A stretch of 64,000 nucleotides of DNA, taken from assembly GCA_016722025.1 (NCBI GenBank), contig JADKGZ010000005.1, forward strand, positions 124,001-188,000. The letters run 5' to 3'. Below, piece by piece: positions 54,916 to 64,000 of the stretch (within the stretch, counting starts at the first letter, position 1; every line of letters begins with the position of its first letter). A program made the translations under genes and the position numbers. The DNA comes from Acidimicrobiaceae bacterium (GTDB lineage: Bacteria; Actinomycetota; Acidimicrobiia; Acidimicrobiales; Ilumatobacteraceae). The notes beneath the pieces were generated by a model. That model was not told the DNA's origin and did no database searches. It saw only the letters and a program-made list of their open reading frames with translations.

Positions 54916-57264
54916 ATGAAGATCGTTCATTCCTGGCTCAACGACCTCGCGCCCGTGGGCGACGATGTGGATGCCGTCGCCGAGCTCATCACCAACCTCG
55001 GCCTCGCGGTGGAAGACGTTGCCCGTGTCGGCGGTTCCGTCGCCGGTGTCATCACCGCCCGCGTGCTGCGCACCGAGCGTCATCCCGACGCGGCGAAGGT
55101 GCATCGGGTCTTCGTCGATGCCGGCGACGGGGTCGAGCGGCACGTGTGGTGCGGTGCCTTCAACATGCATCCCGGCGACGTCATCCCGCTCGCCACGCCG
55201 GGCACCGCGATGCCCGACGGACGCTCCATCGAGCCCAAGCCGATTCTCGGCCTCAGCAGCGACGGCATGCTGTGCAGCGCCAGCGAGCTCGGCCTCGGCA
55301 ACGATCACTCGGGCATCCTCATCCTGCCGGCCGGCACTCCGTTGGGCGTGCCCTACGGCGAGGCGCTCGGCATCGGCGAGGAGGTCGTCTACGACCTCGA
55401 TGTGCTGCGCAACCGCCCCGACTGCTACGGGCACCTGGGGGTTGCACGCGACGTGGCGGCCAAGCTCGGTGTGGCGGTCGCCGCCGCTCCCGTGCTTCCT
55501 GCAGCAGCACTGCCGTCGCAAACCGCAACGGTCGAGCTCGTTGCCGGCGAGCGCTGCTCACGTTTCACCACGTTGGTCATCAGTGGCATCACCATCGGTC
55601 AGTCACCCGACTGGATGCGACGGCGGTTGGCGGCGGCGGGCATGCGGCCCATCAACAACGTGGTCGACGTCAGCAACTACGTGATGCTGGAGACCAACCA
55701 GCCGAACCACGCCTACGACTTCGACACGCTCGGCGGCAACGGCTTCCGGGTGCGCCTGGCCCGCGATGGCGAGGTGCTGGTCACGCTCGACGACGTCGCC
55801 CGCACGCTCACCGCCGACGACCTGCTGATCTGCGACGCCACCGACCGGCCCATCGGCATCGCCGGCATCATGGGCGGTCAGAACACCGAGATCAGCGACA
55901 CCACGTCCACCATCGCACTCGAGACCGCATGGTTCGAACCGGCTGCGATCATGCGCAGCGCAACTCGGCTGGGCCTACGGAGCGAGGCCTCGGCTCGCTT
56001 CGAACGCGGCGTCGACCCGCTCGGCATCGACCACGGCGTCGCTCGTTTCGTCGAGCTGCTGGCGCTCACCTGCCCGGGCCTCGTCGTGCACCAGGGCATG
56101 GTCGATGCGCGCACCGAGCACCTGCCGGCAACCACCGCGCTGGCGTTGCGCCCCGCACGTGTGTCGGCGCTGCTGGGCACCGCATTCGACGCCCGGGCCA
56201 TCCGTTCTCTGCTCGAGCCGATCGGGTTCGGCGTGGCAGCCGACGGTGCCGACCTGGTGGTCACCGTGCCGTCATGGCGGCCCGACTGCACGCAGGAGAT
56301 CGACCTCGTGGAAGAGGTCGCTCGCCTTCACGGCTACGAGCGATTGGGCAAGACCGTGCCCAAGAGCACACTGCCCGGTGGGCTCAGTGGTGTCCAGCAA
56401 CGGCGCCGCCGCCTTCGCGAGGTGCTGCTCGGCCTGGGCATCAGCGAGGCGATGCCGCACCCGTTCCTGGCAGCCGACGAGTTGACGAAGGCGGGCCTGG
56501 CGGGCGACGCCGTGCGCCTCACCAACCCGCTCGTCGCCGGCGACGACGTGTTGCGCACCTCGCTGCGCCCCGGCCTGTTGAAGGCCATCGCGTTCAACGA
56601 GTCGCACCGCCGGCCGGGCGTCGCCCTGTTCGAAGTCGGCCACGTGTACCCACCCAGCGATCAGGTGCTGCCTGCGGAGTACGAAGCCCTCGGCATCGTG
56701 CTCGCGGGCAGCGATGCGATGCAGGCCGTGGGCATCTGGCGTGAGCTCGCCTCGGCAATGGGCTGGGGCGCGCGACTCGATCAGAGCGCAGTGCCGGCGG
56801 GCCTGCACACCGCTCGCGCGGCCACGCTGTCACTCGGGCGCGATGTCATCGGCGCCGTCGGTGAGATCCACCCCGATGTCGCCGAAGCGTTCGAGATCGC
56901 CGAACGCGTGGCGGTGCTCGAGCTCAACCTCTCCGTGCTGCTGGCAGCCGAGCCGAAGGTGCCGCTGTGGAAGCCCACCGGGCGCTTCCCTTCCAGCGAC
57001 CTCGATCTTGCGTTCGTCGTGCCGAACTCGGTGACCGCCGAGAAGGTCGACAAGGCCATCCGGCAAGCGGCCGGCGTGCTGCTCGTGGATCTGTCGCTGT
57101 TCGACGTCTACCGCGGGCCGGCAGTTGCCGGCGGCACTCGCAGCCTTGCCTATCGGCTGCGACTGCAGGCCCTCGATCGCACGCTCACCGACGACGACGT
57201 GGCCACCGTGCGGGCGAAGGCGGAGGCGGTCACCAGCAAGATGGGTGCGGTGCTGCGCGGTTGA
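54916..57264 (+). CDS. pheT: Phenylalanyl-tRNA synthetase beta subunit
   Basis: A 782-residue subunit with the tRNA-binding OB domain (RHPDAAKVHRVFVDAG), the B3/B4 editing domain (RPINNVVDVSNYVMLETNQP, AYDFDTLGG), a B5 domain, and the C-terminal ferredoxin-fold anticodon-binding domain (GRFPSSDLDLAFVVPNSV). The ATG is 10 bases after the pheS stop. Intact. Confidence 0.93.
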   Translation: MKIVHSWLNDLAPVGDDVDAVAELITNLGLAVEDVARVGGSVAGVITARVLRTERHPDAAKVHRVFVDAGDGVERHVWCGAFNMHPGDVIPLATPGTAMPDGRSIEPKPILGLSSDGMLCSASELGLGNDHSGILILPAGTPLGVPYGEALGIGEEVVYDLDVLRNRPDCYGHLGVARDVAAKLGVAVAAAPVLPAAALPSQTATVELVAGERCSRFTTLVISGITIGQSPDWMRRRLAAAGMRPINNVVDVSNYVMLETNQPNHAYDFDTLGGNGFRVRLARDGEVLVTLDDVARTLTADDLLICDATDRPIGIAGIMGGQNTEISDTTSTIALETAWFEPAAIMRSATRLGLRSEASARFERGVDPLGIDHGVARFVELLALTCPGLVVHQGMVDARTEHLPATTALALRPARVSALLGTAFDARAIRSLLEPIGFGVAADGADLVVTVPSWRPDCTQEIDLVEEVARLHGYERLGKTVPKSTLPGGLSGVQQRRRRLREVLLGLGISEAMPHPFLAADELTKAGLAGDAVRLTNPLVAGDDVLRTSLRPGLLKAIAFNESHRRPGVALFEVGHVYPPSDQVLPAEYEALGIVLAGSDAMQAVGIWRELASAMGWGARLDQSAVPAGLHTARAATLSLGRDVIGAVGEIHPDVAEAFEIAERVAVLELNLSVLLAAEPKVPLWKPTGRFPSSDLDLAFVVPNSVTAEKVDKAIRQAAGVLLVDLSLFDVYRGPAVAGGTRSLAYRLRLQALDRTLTDDDVATVRAKAEAVTSKMGAVLRG

Positions 57265-57302
57265 GCCGTTGACCGGTTGGAGCCGTTGCGCCGTTGCGCG
57301 TG

Positions 57303-57895
57303 TCAGTTCGCGCTGAGGTCGTCGGGTGCGTTGGCCACCCACGCCAGCCGGCCGCCCTGGCGGCGCAGCACGATGCGCCACAGATCGGTGGGGTCGCTGC
57401 AGAACACATCGGTGAGCTCGGCAGGCAACACCATCCAGGCACCTTCGGCCAGTTCCCCGTCGAGCTGCATCGCCCCCCACCCGGAGTAGCCGCGGAACAC
57501 TCGCAGCGCCAGCACGCTCTGCGCCACGTCGAGCGGGTCGAGCATCAGATCGATCGAGCCGAGGCTCTCGGCCACCTGGCTCCACGACCCCTCGACGGCG
57601 CCTTGCAGCCGGGCCAACGCGATGAGGGCTTCCTCATCGACCGGGCCGCCGGCGAAGAGCGTGCCGGGGCGCTGATGTGCTCGGCCCATGCGTGCAACTC
57701 CTCTGGGGCGCGCTCGCCGAGTGGCCGGTTGAGCACCACCCCGACGGCACCGTCGGCGGTGTGCTCCAGCACGTAGATGACGGTGCGGTCGAAGTTGGGG
57801 TCGGTGAGCGGGGGAGTGGCCACCAACAGCTTCCCCTTGCACCAGCGCTCGGCGGACGGGATGCCGGGCGTGCTCACGTCGACATTCTGACGCAT
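57303..57895 (-). CDS. YqgE/AlgH (DUF179) family protein (frameshifted)
   Basis: A UPF0301 protein of about 197 residues. GKLLVATPPLTDPNFDRTVIY and VGVVLNRPLGERAPEEL are the family signature. An extra or missing base near 57670 then separates WAEHISAP from GTLFAGGPVDEEALIAL. RVFRGYSGWGAMQLDGEL and GAWMVLPAE complete it. Function unknown; in other bacteria AlgH is linked to alginate control only indirectly. It diverges from argC across a 60-base region that holds an ArgR site. Confidence 0.82.
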
Positions 57896-57918
57896 CGCTC
57901 GGGACTCGACACACATCG

Positions 57919-57947
57919 TTGCATGACAATGCACGTGTGTGTATAGT
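57919..57947 (+). promoter_or_regulatory. argC promoter with overlapping ARG box
   Basis: TTGCAT (57919-57924) and TATAGT (57942-57947) are exactly 17 bases apart, a good -35/-10 pair. The ATG at 57956 is eight bases after the -10, so the mRNA should be leaderless. TGCATGACAATGCA (57920-57933), an inverted TGCAT/ATGCA pair, covers the -35 and spacer. This is a typical ArgR operator, and ArgR-arginine binding there would exclude RNA polymerase. The argR gene is in the same operon, giving negative feedback. Confidence 0.75.
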
Positions 57948-57955
57948 CATGCGTC

Positions 57956-58970
57956 ATGGTTCACGTCGGCATCATTGGCGCATCCGGGTACACCGGCGCC
58001 GAGCTGTTGCGCCTGTGCGCGCAGCATCCAGAGTTCGAGGTGGTCTACGCCACGGGCGACACGCAGGCAGGCACGCGTGCCGCCTCGCTGTACCCCAGCC
58101 TGGCCGGGCGCTACCCGACGCTGATGTTCGAGGAGTTCGAGATCGAGCGCGGCAGGGCTCGACCTGGTCTTCCTCGGCCTTCCGCACGAGGCAAGCCTGG
58201 CGCTGGCGCCACAGTTGGTGGGCCGTGCCGGTTGCGTGGTCGACCTCTCGGCCGCGTATCGACTGCGCGACGCATCGTTGTACCCGCAGTGGTACGGCTT
58301 CGTGCACGATCAGCCGGCGCTGCTCGCGCAAGCGGTGTTCGGGCTCCCGGAACTGCACCGTGGCGAGCTGAGCGGCGCAGCCCTGGTGGCCACACCGGGC
58401 TGCCACGTCACTGCTGCCACGCTGGCGTTGGCGCCGCTGGTGAACGCAGGGCTCATCGAGCCCACCGGGGTCGTGGTCGACAGCATCACCGGCGTCAGCG
58501 GCGCGGGGCGGGCACTGAAGCACACGTCGCTGTTCTGCACCGCCGACGAGGATGTCACTGCCTACGGCCTGCTGGATCATCGCCACACTCCCGAGATCGA
58601 GCAGGAGGTCGGGGCACAGGTGCTGTTCACGCCCCATCTCGCTCCCCTCAGTCGCGGCCTGCTGGCAACGTGCTACGCACGTCCGTCGGCCGCCGTGAGC
58701 ACCGAGTCGTTGTTGGGCGCGCTGCGTGATGCGTACTCGGGCGAGCCGTTCGTCGTCGTCGACGAAGCGTCGCCGTCCACCAAGGCAACGCTGGGCAGCA
58801 ACATGGCACACCTGACCGCGCGCTTCGACGAGCGAACCGGCACGGTGATGGCGATCTGCGCGATCGACAACATCGCCAAAGGGGCGTCGGGGGGTGCCGT
58901 GCAGGCCGCCAACGTCGCGCTCGGCCTTGCCGAGACCGCTGGTCTCAGCGTGGTGGGGATGTATCCGTGA
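57956..58970 (+). CDS. argC: N-acetyl-gamma-glutamyl-phosphate reductase (frameshifted)
   Basis: Third step of arginine synthesis, NADPH-dependent; about 338 residues. The NADP-binding start is VGIIGASGYTGAELLRL. An extra base near 58155 breaks the frame after EEFEIE; it resumes at LDLVFLGLPHEASL. The catalytic Cys is in ATPGCHVTAATLAL, followed by GVSGAGRALKHTSLF and the His in FTPHLAPLSRGLL. CAIDNIAKGASGGAVQAAN ends it. Overlaps argB by four bases. Confidence 0.9.
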
Positions 58971-59830
58971 GCCTCACCTCTGCGACCGACAAGGCGGCGA
59001 TGCTGGTCGAGGCGCTGCCGTACATCCGCCGGTTCGCCGGCCAGGTCGTGGTGGTGAAGTACGGCGGCAACGCGCTCGCCGGCGCCAGCGAGGGCGACGC
59101 GCTCGCGTTGTTCGCGCAAGACATCGTGCTGATGCATCAAGTGGGCATGCGGCCGGTGGTGGTGCACGGGGGTGGTCCACAGATCAACGAACTGATGCGT
59201 CGCTTGGGCAAGCAGGCCGAGTTCCGCAACGGGCTGCGCGTCACCGACGCCGACACGGTCGACATCGTGCGCATGGTGCTCATCGGGCAGGTCAACCCAC
59301 AACTCGTGGCCGCCATCAACGTGCACGGCCCGTTGGCTGTAGGTGTCAGCGGTGAAGATGCGGGCCTGATCCGCGCGGTGTGCCGCGACCCAGATCTCGG
59401 CTTCGTCGGCGACGTCGAGTCGATCAACCCCACCATCCTGCGCGGTCTGCTCGACGAGGAGTTCATCCCTGTCGTCGCAACCATCGGCACCGATGCTCAC
59501 GGCCAGGCCTTCAACATCAACGCCGACACCGTCGCCGGCGCAATTGCCGAAGCGCTGGGGGCCGAGAAGCTCGTCTACCTCACCGACATCGAAGGCCTTC
59601 GTCGCGTCGTCGACGACCCGGCCACGCTCATCCGCCAGACCACCCCGGGCGAGCTCGACGCACTGATGATCGATGGCACCATCGCCGGCGGGATGATCCC
59701 GAAGGTGGAGAGCTGCGTGCACGCGGTGCGCAACGGTGTGCGCCGAGCGCACATCCTCGACGGTCGCATCCCCCACGTGCTGCTGCTGGAAGTGTTCACC
59801 GACGAGGGAATCGGAACGATGGTCCAATGA
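58967..59830 (+). CDS. argB: N-acetylglutamate kinase
   Basis: Second step of arginine synthesis; 287 residues with a GTG start. VVVKYGGNALAGASEG (phosphate-binding Lys), PVVVHGGGPQINELM, FRNGLRVTDADTVDI, NADTVAGAIAEAL and MIDGTIAGGMIPKVES are the family motifs. The N-terminal helix (DKAAMLVEALPYIRRF) is the type found in arginine-inhibited hexameric kinases, so feedback inhibition is likely. It follows argC directly with no argJ in between. Confidence 0.94.
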   Translation: MSLTSATDKAAMLVEALPYIRRFAGQVVVVKYGGNALAGASEGDALALFAQDIVLMHQVGMRPVVVHGGGPQINELMRRLGKQAEFRNGLRVTDADTVDIVRMVLIGQVNPQLVAAINVHGPLAVGVSGEDAGLIRAVCRDPDLGFVGDVESINPTILRGLLDEEFIPVVATIGTDAHGQAFNINADTVAGAIAEALGAEKLVYLTDIEGLRRVVDDPATLIRQTTPGELDALMIDGTIAGGMIPKVESCVHAVRNGVRRAHILDGRIPHVLLLEVFTDEGIGTMVQ

Positions 59831-61041
59831 CAGCGCACGCATTCGACACGCCGGCGTTCGAGCTGCACGGGCAGCAGCACTGCCCGTTCATGCCGGTGTT
59901 CGGCCCGCCACAGGTGATGTTCGAGCGCGGCTCGGGCACCGAGCTGTGGGACGCCGACGGCAAGCGCTACCTCGACTTCCTCAGCGGCCTTGCGGTCACA
60001 TCGCTCGGGCACTCGCACCCGGCGGTCACCGAGGCGCTGCTGCAGCAGGCCGACACGCTGCTGCACGTCAGCAACCTGTTCGCCAATCCAGCTGCCGCTC
60101 ACGCGGCGTTGGAGCTGAACGGCTTGCTCGCCGAGGTCACCGGCATGCACGGGCAGGTGTTCTTCTGCAACAGCGGTGCCGAAGCCAACGAGGCCGCGCT
60201 GAAGCTGGCCCGCAAGTTCGGCGGCCGCGGCCGCCACGTGGTTGTCAGCGCGTACGGCAGCTTCCACGGTCGCACGCTGGCGACGCTGGCTGCCACCGGG
60301 CAGCCGGCAAAGCACGAACCGTTTCAACCGATGCCCGATGGCTTCCGCCACGTCGAGTTCAACGACATCGCGGCGCTGGAAGCATCGCTCGACCCTTCGG
60401 TGGCGGCGGTGCTGCTCGAGCCGGTGCAAGGTGAGGGAGGCGTGTTGCCGGCCCACCCGCAGTACTTGCGCGACGTGCGCGCGCTGTGCGACGAGCGTGG
60501 TCTGTTGCTGATGATCGACGAGATACAGACGGGGTTCGGTCGCACAGGTGCCTGGTTCGGCTTCCAGCACTCCGGTGTGGTGCCCGACGTGGTGACGATG
60601 GCCAAGGCGATGGGCAACGGCTTCCCCGTCGGCGCCTGCTGGGCCAAGCGCGAGATCGCCGGCGTGTTCCAGCCCGGCGATCACGGCAGCACCTACAGCG
60701 GCACGGCCATCGCCACTGCAGTGGTCAGCGCCGTGCTGCGCGAGATGCGACGCATCGATGCTCCTTCTCTCGCCGCCGCCCGCGGAGCGGATCTGTCCGC
60801 CAAGGTGGCTGCACTGCCGGGCGTTGTCGGTGTCCGCGGTGCGGGCTTGCTGCTGGCGCTCGAGTTGGCTCCCGGCATCGACGCCAAAGCCGTCTACACC
60901 CGGCTGCTGGCCGACGGCTTGGTCACCAATGCCGTGACCAACACGGCATTGCGCCTTGCCCCGCCCCTCACCGTCACGGGAGCCGAGATCGACGAAGCAG
61001 TCGAGATCATGCGCACCGCACTTCAGGAGTTCACCGCATGA
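59827..61041 (+). CDS. argD: Acetylornithine aminotransferase
   Basis: A class III PLP enzyme of 404 residues making N-acetylornithine. The cofactor-binding parts are FFCNSGAEANEAALKLAR, YGSFHGRTLATLAATGQ and LLLMIDEIQTGFGRTG, with the Schiff-base Lys in VTMAKAMGNGFPVGA. GSTYSGTAIATAV and a C-terminal substrate domain follow. Four-base overlaps with both argB and argF. Confidence 0.93.
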   Translation: MTAHAFDTPAFELHGQQHCPFMPVFGPPQVMFERGSGTELWDADGKRYLDFLSGLAVTSLGHSHPAVTEALLQQADTLLHVSNLFANPAAAHAALELNGLLAEVTGMHGQVFFCNSGAEANEAALKLARKFGGRGRHVVVSAYGSFHGRTLATLAATGQPAKHEPFQPMPDGFRHVEFNDIAALEASLDPSVAAVLLEPVQGEGGVLPAHPQYLRDVRALCDERGLLLMIDEIQTGFGRTGAWFGFQHSGVVPDVVTMAKAMGNGFPVGACWAKREIAGVFQPGDHGSTYSGTAIATAVVSAVLREMRRIDAPSLAAARGADLSAKVAALPGVVGVRGAGLLLALELAPGIDAKAVYTRLLADGLVTNAVTNTALRLAPPLTVTGAEIDEAVEIMRTALQEFTA

Positions 61042-61934
61042 GCCGCCACCTGCTCGACATCACCGACCTGTCCGCCGAGGAGTTGCGCACCATCTTGCAC
61101 TTGGCGCAGCGAGTCGACCTGCCCCGCCCGCTGGAGGGTCTGGGAGTGGCGCTCATCTTCGAGAAGCCGTCGAACCGCACTCGCCAGTCGATGGAGATGG
61201 CGGTCTTCCAGCTCGGCGGCCACCCGGTGTACACCCGCGGCGAGGAGGTCGGCTTCGACGTTCGTGAATCGGCAGAGGACATCACCCACGTGATGGCCGG
61301 CTATCACGGCATGCTGGCCGCCCGCGTGTTCTCCCACTCGATCGTCACCCGCATGGCCGCGGTCAGTCCGGTGCCGGTGGTCAACATGCTCAGCGATCAT
61401 TCGCACCCGCTACAGGCGCTTGCAGATGTGCTGACGATGCAGCAGGTGCATGGCGCAGTGGTCGGTCTGCCGGTCGCGTACGTGGGCGACTACAACAACG
61501 TCTCGCGCTCGCTCGCAGAAGCACTCGTGCTGCTCGGTGGCAGCCTCGCCCTCGGCTGCCCGCTCGGCTACCACGCCGACGACGCGGAGCTCGAGCGGCT
61601 GAACGGGCTCGGCCCTGGCTCTGTCACCCAGGTGCACCGTCCGGCCGAGGCCGTGGCCGGCGCGGTCGCCGTGCACACCGACAGTTGGACGTCGATGGGT
61701 CAAGAGACCGAGAAGCAGCAGCGCAAGGTCGCGTTCGAGGGCTTCACCGTCGACGACGAGATGATGACCCACGCCGCCGCCGGCGCGGGCTTCTACCACT
61801 GCCTGCCCGCCTACCGCGGCCTGGAAGTCGCCGCCGAAGTCATCGATGGCCCGCACAGCCACGTGTACGCGCAGGCGCACAACCGCCTGCACGCCGCACG
61901 CGGCGCGCTCGCCTTCCTCATGGGGGTTCACTGA
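61038..61934 (+). CDS. argF: Ornithine carbamoyltransferase
   Basis: Makes citrulline from ornithine and carbamoyl phosphate; 298 residues. The carbamoyl-phosphate loop is FEKPSNRTRQSMEM, where Asn replaces the usual Thr of STRT. SDHSHPLQALADVLTM and VAYVGDYNNVSRSLAEAL (ornithine Asn) follow, with HTDSWTSMGQE and the HCLP motif in YHCLPAYRG. No N-acetyl-specific features (AOTCase) were obvious, but the loop change is worth noting. Confidence 0.92.
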   Translation: MSRHLLDITDLSAEELRTILHLAQRVDLPRPLEGLGVALIFEKPSNRTRQSMEMAVFQLGGHPVYTRGEEVGFDVRESAEDITHVMAGYHGMLAARVFSHSIVTRMAAVSPVPVVNMLSDHSHPLQALADVLTMQQVHGAVVGLPVAYVGDYNNVSRSLAEALVLLGGSLALGCPLGYHADDAELERLNGLGPGSVTQVHRPAEAVAGAVAVHTDSWTSMGQETEKQQRKVAFEGFTVDDEMMTHAAAGAGFYHCLPAYRGLEVAAEVIDGPHSHVYAQAHNRLHAARGALAFLMGVH

Positions 61935-61935
61935 A

Positions 61936-62399
61936 ATGAGTTCGAAGGTGCAGCGCCAGCAGGCGATTGCCAAGTTGATCGGCAAGCACTCCGTCACCAA
62001 CCAGCCGCAGCTGGTCGATCTGCTCGCAGTCGACGGCATCGCTGCCACCCAGGCGACGGTATCGCGCGACCTGGAAGACCTCGGCGCCGTCAAGGTGCGC
62101 GTGCCGGGGGGCGAGACGGTCTACGCGATTCCCGAGTACGAGCCGGCCCGGCTGGCGCCGGAGGACCAGTTGCGCAGAGTCATGGGAGAGTGGGTCGCGG
62201 AAGTGAAGCGCAGCGGCGACCTGGTGGTGCTGCGCACGCCACCGGGCTGCGCGCACGTCGTTGCCTCTGCGCTCGACCGCAGCGGGCTGGAGGGCGTGCT
62301 GGGTACGGTGGCCGGCGACGATACGTTGCTGTGCGTGGCGGAAGAGGAGCTCGGAGGGGAAGCACTGGCGGCACGACTGCGCGACCTGGCGGGCCTCGC

Positions 62400-62403
<4 letters not shown>
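61936..62403 (+). CDS. argR: Arginine repressor ArgR
   Basis: A 155-residue repressor that binds ARG boxes as a hexamer when loaded with arginine. The N-terminal winged helix has RQQAIAKLIGKHSVTNQPQL and ATQATVSRDLEDLGAVKVR (recognition helix). The C-terminal arginine-binding domain has RTPPGCAHVVASALDRSG and VLGTVAGDDTLLCV, with the Asp-Asp pair that binds arginine. Likely targets in the window are the boxes before argC and carA. Confidence 0.94.
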
Positions 62404-63777
<1,374 letters not shown>

Positions 63778-63806
<29 letters not shown>

Positions 63807-64000
63807 AGCCGACGCCACGCAGGTGGCGCCGAGGCTGTTGAACAAGTGGCTGTCGGTGCGCGGCACGATGGCGCGCATCACCGAGGTCGAGGCCTACACC
63901 GCCGATGATCCGGCGAGCCATTCGTTCCGGGGTCGCACCTCGCGCAACGCGGCGATGTTCGGGCCACCAGGACTCTGGTACGTCTACTTCGTCTACGGGA
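63778..64000 (+). CDS. 3-methyladenine DNA glycosylase (AAG/MPG type), partial
   Basis: The first 74 residues of an AAG-family glycosylase; the rest lies beyond the window. The GTG at 63778 overlaps argH. RITEVEAYTADDPASHSFRG carries the catalytic Glu-x-x-Ala-Tyr motif, and SRNAAMFGPPGLWYVYFVYG the conserved intercalation region. It removes alkylated purines from DNA. An alkyltransferase-like protein at 50910 is a second alkylation-repair gene in the window. Confidence 0.88.

Noticed and set aside
53899..57264. Natural PheS-PheT fusion protein
   Set aside because: The normal PheS C-terminus and stop are present in another frame and pheT has its own ATG.

Overview
This window is high-GC DNA from an actinobacterium. 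The best guess is a free-living member of the class Acidimicrobiia (Ilumatobacter-like); this is an inference from gene content, not a database result. Supporting signs are a GuaB1-type IMP dehydrogenase paralogue, an actinobacterial integration host factor (mihF) beside gmk-rpoZ-coaBC-metK, a PriA of the actinobacterial type, a DUF1844-like gene next to infC, and long stretches of gene order shared with mycobacteria and streptomycetes (alaS-ruvX-mltG-aroE/C/K/B/Q-pepQ-efp-nusB, carAB-mihF-gmk-rpoZ-coaBC-metK-priA-def-fmt-rsmB, infC-rpmI-rplT-trmH-pheST-arg). No rRNA, tRNA, CRISPR array, insertion sequence or prophage was recognised.

Layout. 1-19 kb holds mixed metabolic and maintenance genes on both strands: a xylulokinase tail, a J-domain protein, tsaC, guaB1, cmk-plsC, an M18 aminopeptidase with a histidine phosphatase, pyruvate kinase, RNase D, a ParA-type ATPase, a GH13 glucosidase and typA. 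A 629-bp non-coding stretch with strong inverted repeats and G-runs follows typA. 18.9-29.8 kb is a tightly packed plus-strand run: alaS, ruvX, mltG, the shikimate genes, pepQ, efp and nusB. 29.9-33.4 kb holds two large membrane proteins in the place where pyrR-pyrB-pyrC often sit. 33.4-47.3 kb carries pyrimidine, nucleotide, cofactor and initiation genes (carAB, pyrD, mihF, gmk, rpoZ, coaBC, metK, priA, def, fmt, rsmB). 47.3-51.5 kb holds small accessory genes (methyltransferases, moaB, a glycosyltransferase, hisG, a cold-shock-like protein, an alkyltransferase-like protein). 51.7-57.3 kb is infC-rpmI-rplT-trmH-pheS-pheT. 57.9-64 kb is the arginine operon argC-B-D-F-R-H, running into a partial 3-methyladenine glycosylase.

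Regulation visible in the sequence. A canonical PyrR-binding RNA hairpin precedes carA. It lies against the Shine-Dalgarno of a 43-codon leader ORF whose stop overlaps the carA start. ArgR-type operators of the form TGCATnnnnATGC occur both before argC, where one overlaps a well-spaced -35/-10 promoter, and just upstream of carA. So carAB appears wired to both pyrimidine and arginine supply. Many genes have a TAnnnT box 6-8 bases before the start codon, the signature of leaderless actinobacterial mRNAs.

Sequence quality. At least fifteen genes, several of them normally essential (cmk, alaS, pheS), are broken by one-base indels, often in G or C runs. The breaks cluster in 2.9-19.3 kb and 46-58.2 kb, while 19.3-42.7 kb is clean. 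There are also apparent large deletions: a DUF3151-like/MobA/rhodanese chimera at 10.46-11.02 kb and a shortened priA. These look more like sequencing or assembly errors than biology, but they should be settled before any gene here is called a pseudogene.
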